A DNA stretch of 64,000 nucleotides from Rutstroemia sp. NJR-2017a BVV2 (GCA_002946415.1 NJPS01000044.1:496001-560000), one strand, 5' to 3'. Shown: positions 46,443 to 57,690, counted from the stretch's first letter. The notes: generated from the letters alone by a model not told the origin. Numbers and translations are program-made.

Positions 46443-47419
46443 ATGACAGCAGAAACCCCTTCAAGCATGGAGTCACAAACGCCAAAGTCTGCGATGAAAA
46501 TCGATAATCCGCAGACTGTGACGCGCAAACCAGAGTTGAAGGAACCTGTGAAAGATTCAAAGGCGTGGAATACCAAGAACCTGGGGTATAGGCTGGGTGT
46601 GGATTTTGTGTCGGGAGCTTCAGCTGCTACAATGGTTGCGCCAATTATAACCATAATTGACAAGTGAGTTCCCTTTCTTCGGTCTATCACCCTCTCCAAA
46701 TCGCGGAGTTCTAATTCGGCGACAGAGGTATAATGCAAAATGCTTCCGGCCAAGCAACACTCGCAGATTCTCTGAAATCCTCCCTCAAGACCTTCATCTC
46801 CCGACCTCATAACCTTCTCTTCTCGAAACCTTTCGCTCTGATATGCATGCTATATGGAGGAACATATCTGACAGCCAATGCCCTCGACACTATGACAGCA
46901 ACCGTTCACAATAAGCCCGTGACTACAGTAACGTCCGGCACATCAAAATTCGTAGCAAGCTCTACGGCCAATATCGGTCTCTGTCTCTTCAAAGACCAAG
47001 CTTTTGCGCGTTTGTTCGGTCCCTCCGGTCCACCTCGACCTGTTCCTTTCCCGTCCTATATACTTTTCACCGCACGCGATTGCTTAACAATCTTCGCTTC
47101 TTTCAACGTACCTCCAATACTAGGTCCCATAATCACCAAAAATCTTTCAGATGAAGTACAAAAGTCGTTGAGTGGACAAACAATTGCTCAATTTTTGGCG
47201 CCGGCTTCGGTGCAGCTTATTAGCACACCGATGCATTTACTGGGGTTGGACTTGTATAATAGAGGGAAGGGTGTGACGTGGGGAGACCGATGGAGCATTG
47301 TGAAGAAAAATTGGGGTGTGAGTGCTGTGGCTAGGATGTGTAGGATTGTACCTGCGTTTGGTGTGGGAGGAGTGGTGAACATGAAGGTTAGGAAGAATTT
47401 GATGACCAAGTTGGAGTAA
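46443..47419 (+). CDS. Fungal mitochondrial-carrier-like membrane protein, function unknown
   Basis: Two exons, 46443..46663 and 46726..47419 (304 aa), intron GTGAGT..ACAG. The N-terminal 45 residues are hydrophilic (Thr/Lys/Pro/Glu). Several hydrophobic segments follow: FVSGASAATMVAPIITII, FALICMLYGGTYLTANAL, KFVASSTANIGLCLF, YILFTARDCLTIFASF, and APASVQLISTPMHLLGLDLYNR. The last contains a PxxLLxxDxxxR pattern like a relaxed mitochondrial-carrier signature, and total size fits a carrier. I do not recognise a named yeast counterpart. The protein resembles conserved fungal proteins of unknown function, and mitochondrial inner-membrane residence is an inference. Met 46443 was chosen; the frame is open upstream to 46188 but that part looks like leader. 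Confidence 0.7.
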
Positions 47420-50315
47420 GAGGAGGTATGGAATTCGGAGTTGTACAATTCTGACAACGGTCTTGAGAGAAGGATATACCATGGAATCTATTTAAACTTG
47501 GAAGATGTCCTGCGGGCGAGTATACATTTATATGATACCACGGCTAGAAAAGGGGTGCAAGACCTGGTCTTTCTTGCATATCACGCATTAATGCATGGGC
47601 AGGGCGTTCTGGAATTATAGACTGTGGGTTCATGTGGCTCAATATCTTTATAGAGCGCTTCAGTTAAGCAGATGAGGTATCGAATACCATATGGCTGGCA
47701 TGTGTGCCAAAACACCAAAACACCACTCTACTCATATTTTGCTAAAACATCGTCTTTTCCCCGGAGTCCCCTAGGCACTCTCGATGCCCAATGCTTTGTA
47801 CCATGCCCAGGATTTGATCACAATGGAGCCAGTGACCTGAATTGAACACCATGGGCTGGGCTGAGCAATAATGACAGTGGCAAGCTTATAATAGTGTCAG
47901 AATCAGTGTCTGCTCTCGTTGTTTGAGTCAACACACCCATTCGTTGAGCGGGATTCACAAACAGCTTTTCAGGGCTTGATAGCGCAGTCGAACGTTTGGT
48001 TTGTAAGCATCCGAGTCAATTTGCTTGCTTATATAATGACGATTTGCAACAGAGTAAGTAAGTGAAGTGGGTGGGCTCATACAGTAGTGTAAATGCTTAT
48101 ATAAGTGCGATGTGCAACAAATGGTTAGTGCGTGCTACATGGTTTGGATGTTGGCAACCAGAGATGGGTGTGGATAGGAATGAAGGATTCCTGGGTTTTG
48201 TGAATATATGATGGTAGGGGGAAGGAAATGCTGGAATGGTTTCTGGGTTCTGGGTCGGCTTTTGAGGAGTGGGTTTGGTGTTTGCTGTGAGGTTACTGTA
48301 CTGGGAGGTTTTGGATAGGCGATGATGGGAGAGGAGAATGAGTTTGCTGGGTTTGGACACTGTTGTCTTGGTGGGAAAAAAAGAGAGAGTAAGCAGTTGC
48401 TTGAGAAAGAAAGAGAGAATAAACAGGTGCTATCCGTTGCTCTCAAGTTGAATAGCCCCGGGAAAGTGATTTCCTGGCATAGCAATAACTGGTAAGCTGA
48501 TAGGAACAAATCTCATCTCGTCTACTTAGGTGCAAGTAGCTGTCTTAGAGACTGCCCGGAAATCACTGATTGAAGAGGTATCCAGCGCTTCGCCTGGAAC
48601 GAATTGGTCATAACCTCTTGTTCGAATCTACCACGAACTCAACCTTTTATGAGACCAGTAGATATTCAGACTGTACCTCCTAGACGATGCTTAAAAGTGC
48701 CTCTTTATCTCCAGATATGCAACGAAAGATCTGAGAACTATTCACATACATTACGGAAGATGCAAACGGCTGACTTAGCCCGGGCGAGTCTTCCAGTAAT
48801 GCGGCTTCCCAAACCTTGAAGCTTCAACTGTTGGCACGACTAGTGGGTACTAAAAGGACATCCCTGCGCAGATATACAACACAACCAGTGTATAACTGCT
48901 TATACCAACCTTTTGGCGTGCTAGTGTAGGTTCAGTGTAAGTTAGGGCGTATGGGTATCTGTTCGGTTCGGTTGAGCCTCATGATAATTCTCTCACTGTG
49001 TTGAAATTGGAGGTTGTGAATCATGATAGAGAACACGGCTGTATAAATAAGAAATATGAGAAGAGAAAAGTTGTCGCTGTCGAGCCTTTGGTGATGTAGT
49101 GTGTTCGTCTTGGGGAAGAAAGCTCTTGAATACTGAGCCCTTTTCATCCTACCGATCGTTCAATCCAAGGACTAATGTACGTCTTGGTGCTATAAAAAGC
49201 CACGTCCTCGACAGAAATGCAATATGAGAAAATTAAGGCCCTGACTGCCATTTCCTGATGAAGCAGTGATGTTTTTCTTCGCCGAAGTTTGCATGGCGGC
49301 GGGCAAGAACTGCAAAAGTCTAACCACAAATCTTCGATGTCGGGACATACCCACTATTCAGCACTAACGGAAAAGCACCCCTGCATCTATATGCAACACA
49401 ATTGAAGGTATATTCTCGCTACCAGAAGTCTGATGGACGTATTCTGCGTTTTACTTTGGGAAGCTGGGTGGCGCTGTCGCCTAGTGACGTTGAACCAAGA
49501 TGGTTGGATCGCGAGCTGAGTACTGTTCAATGGCAGTAGAAAATCATCTATGTATAGACTTGTAGCATGGCTCCAATCTTGTGCTACCTTGGACTCGATG
49601 GTATCGCATATACTGGTGGAGTTGGTGCCGGCTGCAGTAATGATACTGAGCGACCTTACGGTCTGGCACCTGGCAATGCGTCAGATGCTTCTCAGCGATT
49701 GATATGTAATAAGCAGCATGTATTGGTTGAAACAACTATCTCACCAGAGCAACTCCTGCAGTACAGTATGTCCGTCGAAACTTGTCCTGGATGGGTCGAG
49801 GTACAATTTTAGCTGCCAGAATTCCGATTCGAAAATGAATGAAGACCTAGTCGCTTCCAATTTTTAGCAGCGAAGCCTTGGGAGTTTAATGTCAGAATTT
49901 AGACACAAACGGTCGTGGATTTTCGAAGCTGAGTGAGCGGTCTCTAGGATTGCCTCATGCAGATGCCACTGCAAAAAATGACGGTCATTGTCGTAATATT
50001 CGGCCCCGCACGTCCTCAAAAGCTGTTATGGGCCGAAAGTCTGGTCGACCAACCACGAATCGGTCCGGTTGCTCACGTACGGTTGGTGGAAGGTCGTGAT
50101 ATGTTTTTATGATCAGATTTACGCATCGCTCCTAGAAACCGACTACTGACCTTTCGGCCATGCATCGCCACAGATGTCTGCGAATAGTTGGTTGGAAACT
50201 TACCATGACTTCTCATATAATGACTGACGGGCAACACGCAACTTACTCATTCTTCCACAATTCAACCACAAACGGGAATAGTAATCCCACCGTTGCCATT
50301 CATTAGATTCCCAAC
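47420..50315. other. 2.9-kb gene-poor block with degenerate short repeats
   Basis: No supported gene. Short frames such as 48604-48819 and 49567-49812 lack family features. It contains near-duplicate segments (48027-48056 and 48093-48122; 48845-48880 and 49363-49405). Possibly worn repeats plus the promoter of the small secreted protein gene (TATAAT near 50216). Confidence 0.45.
48021..48122 (+). repeat. Direct near-duplicate GCTTATATAA...TGCAACA
   Basis: TGCTTATATAATGACGATT-TGCAACA type sequence at 48026-48050 recurs at 48094-48120 with a few changes, about 68 bp apart. Related ends (GATnTGCAACAAA) occur at 45515-45527 and 45739-45751. Confidence 0.45.
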
Positions 50316-50798
50316 ATGTTTTCATCCAGATCAATCGTGCTCGTTCTCAGCTGGCTGAGCGTCATCACCGCAACCCCAACCAACCTCCTGGAAACCCGCA
50401 AATCGTCATCCGATCCCAAAATCTCCGTCTCCAAATTCAAGATGGACTGCTCCGGCTTCGGCGAGTCCACTCTTTGTATGTCTCCATACAGCATGAAAGT
50501 GTCTTACGATCCCGGCAAAAATGCCGACAGCTCCAAGGGAGTCAAATTCACTGACGTGACGTGCACGGGACATGCCTTGAGATCCCATTTTGGACAATAT
50601 ACTGATTGTAGCACCACGAATGGAATGACGGTTTCTGCTAAGGTGACGAGCGTGCATAGTGTAGACATCAAAATGGTTTATGCTGCTGGGGTGGCGGATG
50701 GCTCGTGGCTTGACCCGGATGTGGTGGATAAGGATAAAAAGCATGAAACGGCAGATAATAAGAGCTTTACCATCAACCCGACATTCACAACTAGCTGA
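50316..50798 (+). CDS. Small secreted cysteine-containing protein, effector candidate
   Basis: Single exon, 160 aa. Residues 1-20 (MFSSRSIVLVLSWLSVITAT) form a signal peptide with a likely cut near ATA/TPT or TAT/PTN. The mature part has four Cys in two pairs (DCSGFGESTLC and TCTGHALRSHFGQYTDC), is rich in Ser/Thr/Lys/Asp, and has no further hydrophobic helix or GPI tail. I do not recognise the family. Small size, secretion, paired Cys and a gene-poor setting fit a candidate effector or other extracellular protein of a plant-associated fungus, but nothing here proves a host role. It is followed by a tRNA gene. Confidence 0.7.
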   Translation: MFSSRSIVLVLSWLSVITATPTNLLETRKSSSDPKISVSKFKMDCSGFGESTLCMSPYSMKVSYDPGKNADSSKGVKFTDVTCTGHALRSHFGQYTDCSTTNGMTVSAKVTSVHSVDIKMVYAAGVADGSWLDPDVVDKDKKHETADNKSFTINPTFTTS

Positions 50799-51568
50799 TG
50801 TCGACTCCCTGAAGCTGATGTCTTTTTCAAAGGGAAGAATTAATCGGTTCCTTGCGGGAAGTCACCTTTAATGGTAGGAGCCTCAACTTTGAAGGGTGGA
50901 GTATGGTATGTAGTGAAATAGTATTTATTAGTTTCGGAGTATTTTTAGGACATGGAAGATATTTTATACCAATGACTGATACCAAGAACGCACCAAGTTG
51001 AAGTAGCTTCAAAATGTGATTAACACGTGTGTGTTAGGCGAAGGATAGTAACGACACAGGCAGCTGCAACGTCGAATGGTCCCAATTGCTCATCTGTGAA
51101 GGACATATGCCTGCCCTTTATTGTCGTTTCTCCGTAGCCGCATGAGGTAGAATTCATGTTCCAAGAACATTTCTGTTGCAAGGTCGTAGGCATGAACGCC
51201 GTAGAGGGTCCCCTGATCCAAGAGCTGCAAACGTTGCGCGGGGCAGTATCATGATAAAATTGACGGAGTGATGGGTAATTCTCCTAGCTAGCTAGACGTT
51301 GACTGTGGTGTTGGGAGATACGAAATCAATCAAGAATGAAAAGATCGAAACTATATACACCTAATCAGCGCAAATCGTCATACCTCATAAGTTGTGTTGA
51401 CTCTTTCACACACCCGGCAGATTGAGAGGTGATTTGTGTTGGTAAATCTTGTTCGGTTCATTTGTAAGGAATATAATCACGTTTAGCTTCCGAAATTTAT
51501 CAAACATAACAAACATGGCCGTAAGTCTTCCCGTATCGTAGTTAGCCGCTGCGTATATTAACAAATTC
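50799..51568. other. Intergenic between secreted protein and tRNA
   Basis: 770 bp, no gene supported. Confidence 0.45.
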
Positions 51569-51653
51569 CTAGTGTTGGCTCAATGGTAGAGCGTCGCTCT
51601 CCTAACAGAGAGTTTTCAAGCGAAGGTTGAGGGTTCGAGTCCCTTGCAGGTCG
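51569..51653 (+). tRNA. tRNA-Arg(CCT), intron-containing, acceptor stem poorly paired
   Basis: The D arm (GCTC..GAGC, 51578-51592), the anticodon stem TCGCT/AGCGA (51594-51598 with 51619-51623), the T arm GAGGG-TTCGAGT-CCCTT (51629-51645) and a T5 Pol III stop (51658-51662) all fit a tRNA. The anticodon at 51601-51603 reads CCT (Arg, AGG). The 20-nt loop implies a 13-nt intron (51605-51617) one base after the anticodon, the usual nuclear tRNA intron site. The 5' acceptor strand CTAGTGT pairs with GCAGGTC at only about three positions, whereas GACCTGC would be expected. It may therefore be a pseudogene or a variant with a changed 5' end. Confidence 0.7.
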
Positions 51654-52012
51654 CAATCTTTTTGCAGTTCTCTTCTGAAATCGTCTCCTAACATGTGATT
51701 TTGATTTTATTTTTATATTGGCACCCGAAGTCGGGCCAACCACCATAGATTCTTCTTCGAACATTTTGATAAGCGCAACAACCGTATCATTATCCCACGT
51801 TGCCAAAGCAAGCTTGCGGAGTGGTGTTTCAACGGTGACCTAACAAGTGAGGCCTGCGATAAAGATAGCAAGTTCTGTTTTGAATATCGAGTTGAAGGAA
51901 GCATCAGCACTATCATTCAGATCATTCATACTATCGAGAACAATTCTGGGAAGTCTCTCAGATCTCAATCGAGCTGAAACTGATTGGATCCCACCCAAAA
52001 GTCCTATCCATC
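51654..52012. other. Intergenic upstream of the histidinol-phosphatase gene
   Basis: 359 bp between the tRNA and the next start codon. No gene seen. Confidence 0.45.
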
Positions 52013-53071
52013 ATGGCTTTTTCTATGCACAGTCACTCCGGACAATTTTGTCCTGGTCATGCAAAAGACACATTGGAAGAAGTCGTCCAAGCAGCCATAT
52101 CCCGCGGCATGCAAACCTTTGCTCTAACCGAGCACATGCCTCGAAACTCCAACTCCGATCTCTACCCGGAAGAAGTACCACTCCCATTCGACCATCCTAT
52201 CCTATATCCCACCCTTCCCTCCCCCACTAACACCCCCCCCAGATCGCAGCCGGCAACGACATCTCCACCCACCTCCCGCAGCACGAATCCTACATCCGCG
52301 AAGCCCTCCGCCTGCGCAGCAAATACCGCTCCCGCATCCACCTCCTCATCGGCTTCGAAGGCGAATGGATCCGCCCCAGCTACGGGCCTCTGATCGCGCA
52401 GCTCGCAGCGCATCCCGCGATCGACTTCTTCATCGGGTCGATCCACCACGTGCACGAGATCCCGATCGATTACGACGCGGCGATGTACGCGCAAGCGGTA
52501 GCGAGGTGTGGGGGGAGCGAGGAGAGATTATTTGAGGAGTATTTTGAGCAGCAGGGTGAGATGTTGAGGGAGTTGAGGCCGAGGGTCGTCGGGCATTTTG
52601 ATCTGATTAGATTACTGAGTGCGGAGCCGGGGAGGGATTTGAGGGAGTGGGAGAGGGTGTGGGGGTTGGTGGAGAGGAATTTGAAGCTGGTGCTCGAGTA
52701 TGGGGGGGTGTTGGAGGTTAATAGTAGTGCATTGAGGAAAGGGTTGAGTGAGCCGTATCCGGGGAGGAGGATTTGTGAGGTGGGTAGTTGGTTTTCTTAG
52801 TTTCCTCCTAAATGGTATGGAAGGCGAGGAGTGCTGACACAAACAGCTTTACTTGGAGATGGGTGGGAAGTTTACGTTGTCAGATGACAGTCATGGGATC
52901 GCGCAGGTGGGAACGAATTTTGGGAGGGCGATTGAGTATTTGGAATCTTTGGGTGTGAAGGAAGTTTACACATTTGAAAGGAGTGAATCGACCGAGAGTA
53001 GTGGTGAGAAGGGTTTGAGTTTGAAGGGGGTACCACTGGCATCGGTCAAGGAGACATTCATTCCTGCTTAA
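52013..53071 (+). CDS. Histidinol-phosphatase, PHP family
   Basis: Three exons, 52013..52174, 52243..52779 and 52847..53071 (307 aa). PHP-domain metal motifs are visible: MHSHSGQFCPGHA at the start, ALTEHMPR, GFEGEWI, FFIGSIHHVHEIPIDYD, VVGHFDLIRLL, LEVNSSALRKGL and FTLSDDSHG. The order matches yeast His2, which removes phosphate from L-histidinol phosphate in the eighth step of histidine synthesis, in the cytosol. Intron 1 ends in a long C run before its acceptor. Exon 2 switches from strongly C-rich to strongly G-rich sequence. A short Ser/Glu insert (SESTESSGEKG) lies near the C terminus. Confidence 0.93.
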
Positions 53072-53988
53072 GGCTATGGATGGTTCTTGGGGGTTTATAG
53101 ATTATAGATATGGTTGATGATTAACATCTTCTACCCGAAGCACGCAGAGAGATATTACACAACAAAGAGATGAAGTAGATATGTAGATAAAATGATATTG
53201 GTGATTAATTCACTATATAATTACGTATGTATGTATATTTTTGTATGTAGGTATGTTTATATACTACTCACTGTAGAAGCATTTCCCTCCTTTCCATTCC
53301 TTTCCTTTCTTTACTTCCTTCATTTTTCATCACCACCACTACTACCAATACCACTACCACCAATACCACTACCACCAATACCACTACCACCAATACCACT
53401 ACCACCAATACCACTACCACCAATACCACTACCACCAATACCACTACCACCAATACCACTACCACCAACACCAACGCCCACAATATGGTATAGCACGATC
53501 TCCCCACTCTCACCAACATATAAAAATACACAAAAAATCCCAGCAAAGAAAAATAAAACATAACATCAACTCCCACGCGCCAAGCACAATAATTATTCCC
53601 ACGTCATGCCATGCCATGCCACGCTATGCAAATGCGATGCCAACCGAACCCGGGTCGATAGACACAAACACACCTGTCGATCGATTCCCTATGCAAAACA
53701 GATTCCCCATCCGATCCCATTCCATCCCATCCCATTTCCAATCCATCGCTACCAGATTATTTCTCGGCTGGGAAAAAAAAATCGTAGTGCGTGCTTGTGT
53801 TTGTTTGTCCGTCCCCGTAAACAAAAAGAAGAAAAAACGCCGTCATTTCAGTCATTCATGCATGCAATGCAATACTGTGCATGCGTAATCTCCATCCCGG
53901 CCCGTCTGTATATCTCGCTTTATGTACTGCCCGTCCGTATGCGCCTTTTCCATGCCATTCATGTACAAAGTCCACCTCCACCAGCCCC
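53072..53988. other. Convergent intergenic region with minisatellite
   Basis: 917 bp between the stops of the histidinol-phosphatase and GPCR genes. It holds TATG-rich sequence (53203-53260), the 15-bp minisatellite, and CCATGCCATGCCA/CCATCCCATCCCA short repeats (53604-53735). Confidence 0.5.
53341..53475. repeat. 15-bp minisatellite ACCACCAATACCACT
   Basis: Eight complete units in register from 53341 to 53460, the first with one change, then a degenerate ninth. One strand has no G at all. The period of 15 keeps every frame open (one frame would give a five-residue IPLPP repeat), so the frames running through it are not evidence of a gene. Confidence 0.95.
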
Positions 53989-56109
53989 TCATAATTTCTT
54001 CTCTTCTCCCATTTCCTCGTCTCGTTCTCGCTCGCGCCCTCTCGAGCGTATCGAAATCTGGTCCGAAACTCCGTCATTACTCTCCCCCATCATATGATCA
54101 TCCATCGGATTCGAGATTTCCTCCGCAACAGGCGTCATAGCCACGACGCCCATACCATCAATGCCCGTAACATCCCACCAACTCCGGTCTCTCCTCGAGG
54201 TCCCCTCCATCGACGGAACATTCTGACTCGCCTCGAATCTCCTCTGGGCCAGTTCTTCGTCCCGTCTTCTGTACGCTGCTCTCGCTTCCCTGGCCATCTC
54301 ATTCCTCGTCTTTCCTGGTCCTCGACCCTGGGGTTGTTGTCCGTCCCTTGAAGTCCATAATGACCAGAATTTCAAACTTCCAAAGAAGGATCCATCGCTT
54401 CCGGGAATATGTCGCCAGGGTTTTTCACGGGTGGAAAATAACCAACAATCTACAGCGCCTTGGATACAGACGCATATAGTTGTTATACAACCGAGCGCGA
54501 AAGGGGGGTTGGCTGCCAATCGATCGTTAAACTGAAGGATGTGGAACACGAATGGTACAATCCACATTCCGATATAAACTAGGGGGTAAATGAAGAGGAA
54601 ACGTAGTTGCCGACGAATCTTATCTCGGGTACGAATCATCTCCGACACTTCAAATCCCTGGGCGTTGGGGTTAGCTGGGCTAGCTAAATGCAAATCAGGA
54701 AGGTTATTAGCCATCTCCGGAGACTGGTCATGACCGTTCAGAACGGTGAAAATGTCGTTCGATGATGGTGGAACATAGCCCGAGCCATTGGAATCCAAGG
54801 ATAGTCGCCGGGGTAAATTGTCGCGCCAAGGATTAGTTCGATATTGGGACGGGGGAAAGGTCGGGCTGAGCGTGGGTTGTGGTTTCGCGATACTGGGACT
54901 GGTAGATGTAGTAGTTTCTGATATCGGTTGAGGGGTAGCTGTTCCACCGTAAGAATCCGTATCAGGCGCGGTATCAGGAGTAGAGAATTCAGAAGGTGGG
55001 GATGCAGCACTTTCGCCGGACTGACTTAGCGCGCGTGAGTGTAGAAAAGCCGTCCACATGAATCGATGAGCACCTGCTCTAAAGTTCGCAAATGAACGTA
55101 TAGTCGAAGCTGAGTGTTTCCTTCCTTCAGTAGCATACCTTGCGGACGGACGTCTCGCCTCGGGGATCAGTCCGTGCGAAGCAAGTGCTGGAGTGGACGA
55201 CGCCCTAACCCGTCTTTGGGGTCTTCTTTGTCTTCCCGGAGAAACATTGCTTTGCTGAGGAGAATGACTGTGCTCGAAGCCATGGAATTTGTGACGGACG
55301 TAATAATATATCGAAACATAAATGACCAAAATAGTGAGAAAAACAACGTATCGAGGGATCCAGGCTAGAGCCAATCGATACCAATAGGGTCGTACGGGGA
55401 GGTAACAGTATGTACCCTGCGCAACGTAAGAGCTGTGATCGTTGAGAAAAGCTAATGATGCTGTTAATAATGGAAATACGATCCAGAAAATATATGCGTA
55501 GCGGCGATATGGATAAAGACCTCCTTCGCCAGTCGAGGATCTTGGTTTGAAAATATACAATGCACTATGGAGGGCAATCATAAAAATAGCAATATCTAGT
55601 ACACCCAGTCAGCTATTTTGAGACCACGTCAAGGAACTCCTGGATATATGAACCTGAAGCTTCCATCCCAATCGCCAGGAAAAAGCCACTGATTTTGCAA
55701 AAATCTGAATTGTCGTCGACGGGACCGTGCAAGAACACGACGATGGGGAAGACCATAAACCATAACGCTTTGAACATGTCACTTTGAATTAGTAACATAA
55801 TGAGGCTATATTTGTAGTGTCAGCGCACGAACATATTTTTTTTTGAATTTCCACATCATCTCATGGCATGGGACGGGACGGGATGGGAGAGTGTTACTCA
55901 TGTCGGAAACTCCTCCGCATTCTCACAAACCAATAGAAAGCCAGAATGGACGAGGCTACACTGGACGAAGCAAATGCCAAAGCGAGGCATTGTGTGAGAT
56001 AACTGTGCGCATCCGACACATCTTGACCTTGATCCGACTCACTCCCGATTCCTCGCGCAGCCAAATTCTGTAGCATCGAAGTTGCTGGGAGGATTGGAAG
56101 AGGTGCCAT
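53989..56109 (-). CDS. Git3-type G-protein-coupled receptor (nutrient/glucose-sensing class)
   Basis: Three exons, complement(53989..55595, 55654..55805, 55898..56109), 656 aa. Seven membrane helices can be placed: CLALAFASSSVASSILAFYW, MFKALWFMVFPIVVFLHG, ISGFFLAIGMEASGIAIF, AYIFWIVFPLLTASLAFL, RYVVFLTILVIYVSIYYY, then, after a ~230-residue Ser/Pro/Thr-rich third inner loop, FIYPLVYIGMWIVPFVFHIL and LGCITTICVCIQGAVDCWLF. FRHDLIMLLIQSDMFK after helix 1 and the large loop are typical of Git3/Gpr1-like receptors, which signal through Galpha to adenylate cyclase. The tail is Arg/Glu-rich (DQISIRSRGRERERDEEMGEE). Ligand unknown. The 3.2 kb upstream are gene-free. Confidence 0.9.
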
Positions 56110-56462
56110 TGAGGGAAATGTTTTGAAGAAAAGTCCCTCGGATTCCTGTTTCCCTATTTACGAGAAACAGAAAACGTAAGAATTTTTCTTCTTGCTGAAA
56201 AGTTTTTGGAACCTGACCTCCTCCTCGATGTTCCCTTTCGGGGTGGTGGAGGCAGGTGTACCGGGTGGTTTCTTAAAATAAATGAGTGGGAGTTTATGGA
56301 TCAGGCTTTTCTTTCCAATTTCTATACTCCAACATGATCGCCGCCAGCTTGTGATGTTACACCATTGTTCGACAGGTTGCCCATAGACTTCGCCGTCTAT
56401 AAAATATGTCTGTGGCCGTGGGCGGTAGAATTGTGGATGGACGATGCGACGAGGTAGTACAG

Positions 56463-56490
56463 GGAAGCCAGGAAGCCAGGAAGCCAGGGA
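56463..56490. repeat. AAGCCAGG octamer repeat
   Basis: About three tandem copies, 350 bp upstream of the GPCR start. Confidence 0.7.
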
Positions 56491-56898
56491 AGTTCGTCCA
56501 CACCGAGAAATCAAATGGTTGAAGCGTAATGAAGTAGGGAAGTAGGTAATAGTGGAGTATCCGATTGGGTTCTGTGTGCCGGTGCAATGGATGGCTCTCT
56601 TTTTTTTGCCTGTCCGTTCGAGATCTCCTGGAGGACCAAAAGGATGGAGTAGTCTGTTGTGTTCGTGGTACCTGCCTTTCCCTTTTGTGATATATAATTA
56701 TATATAATGATTCGTGAAACCGAGCGGTACGCGTTGGTGGGTATTTGACTCCTTCGTAAGAGGCTGGAGAGGCAAAGAAAAAAAGGTGGGTGAAGCGTGA
56801 AGAAGCGGTAAAAAGCAAAAAGGTCGAAAAAAGCGAAAAATGCTATCGTCGGACGCCGTGGAAAGGGAAAGGTTGGACCTTGTCAAAAAGAAAGTGTA

Positions 56899-56973
56899 TG
56901 GATGTAGTATGTATGTGTGTATGTATGTATGTATGTATGTATGTATATCTGTATGTATGTCTGTATGTATGTA
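56899..56973. repeat. GTAT tetranucleotide microsatellite
   Basis: About 18 GTAT/GTCT/GTGT units, mostly perfect in the centre (56910-56945). Confidence 0.9.
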
Positions 56974-57124
56974 TTACTTTGCAAAGTTATGTTATGTTAA
57001 GTTATAAAGTGGAAAGAGAGAATACAGAGGACGTGAAAATAATGAAAACACGTCGAGCTAGAACTGGTATCGGCACTATGCTGTGCTGCACTGCAATGAA
57101 TCTATATCCGTCTGTGTGGTGAGT

Positions 57125-57150
57125 GGTCTGGTCTGGTCTGGTTTGGTCCG
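57125..57150. repeat. GGTCT pentamer repeat
   Basis: GGTCTGGTCTGGTCTGGTTTGG type run, about four to five units. Confidence 0.7.
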
Positions 57151-57654
57151 ACATTTGTACCAATACATGTCGAGCATTTGGTTCCATATTCGTGGGAAAT
57201 GGGCAGAGGGAACGAGGAACGAGGGCAGATGGCGGCCGGAGATGGAGTTGGAGCCAGTTGGTTGGTTTCCTCCTCACCTGTACTGTGCAAGCACGTTAAA
57301 CGCTGTCTGTCGATCATACACGGCCATACACAATCGCAGCAGAACGCCCCGATACGAGCGACTGACTGATGCCAACCAGCACTCTCACCTGCGCCGACGA
57401 ATAGAAAGTGCCGGCCGACCGCGAACAGATGACTTGACCGGTTTGCTGTGCTGACCGACCTGGCTGATGACTACTCCATCTCCATCCATACCAATACCAG
57501 TACGCACTTGATCACCATCAGCAGCAACATCGACATCACCACACAGCCGAGTAAAATGAGCGAGGAACATTCAAATAAAACGGGCGAGACATACGAATAA
57601 ACCGGTCTTTGAAAGCAGGATCGGCATTACATACAGTACTTTGTAGGCCAGTCC

Positions 57655-57690
57655 GCACAGCAAGCACAGCACAACACAGCACAGCGCAGC
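57655..57690. repeat. CAGCACA-type microsatellite
   Basis: Irregular AGCACAGCACAACACAGCAC type run, five or six units. Confidence 0.65.

Noticed and set aside
49567..49812. 81-codon ATG-started frame in the gene-poor block
   Set aside because: No signal peptide, no domain, no convincing splice partners; length is expected by chance.
52162..52494. 110-codon antisense frame in the histidinol-phosphatase gene
   Set aside because: A product of biased codon third positions; the PHP metal motifs are on the plus strand.
53341..53475. Regular direct repeats that might suggest a CRISPR-like array
   Set aside because: Units are contiguous 15-mers with no spacers, in a eukaryotic genome; it is a minisatellite.
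53192..53576. Open frames on both strands through the minisatellite (IPLPP-type and Val-rich repeats)
   Set aside because: A 15-bp period keeps any stop-free frame open; no signal, start context or flanking domain supports a protein.
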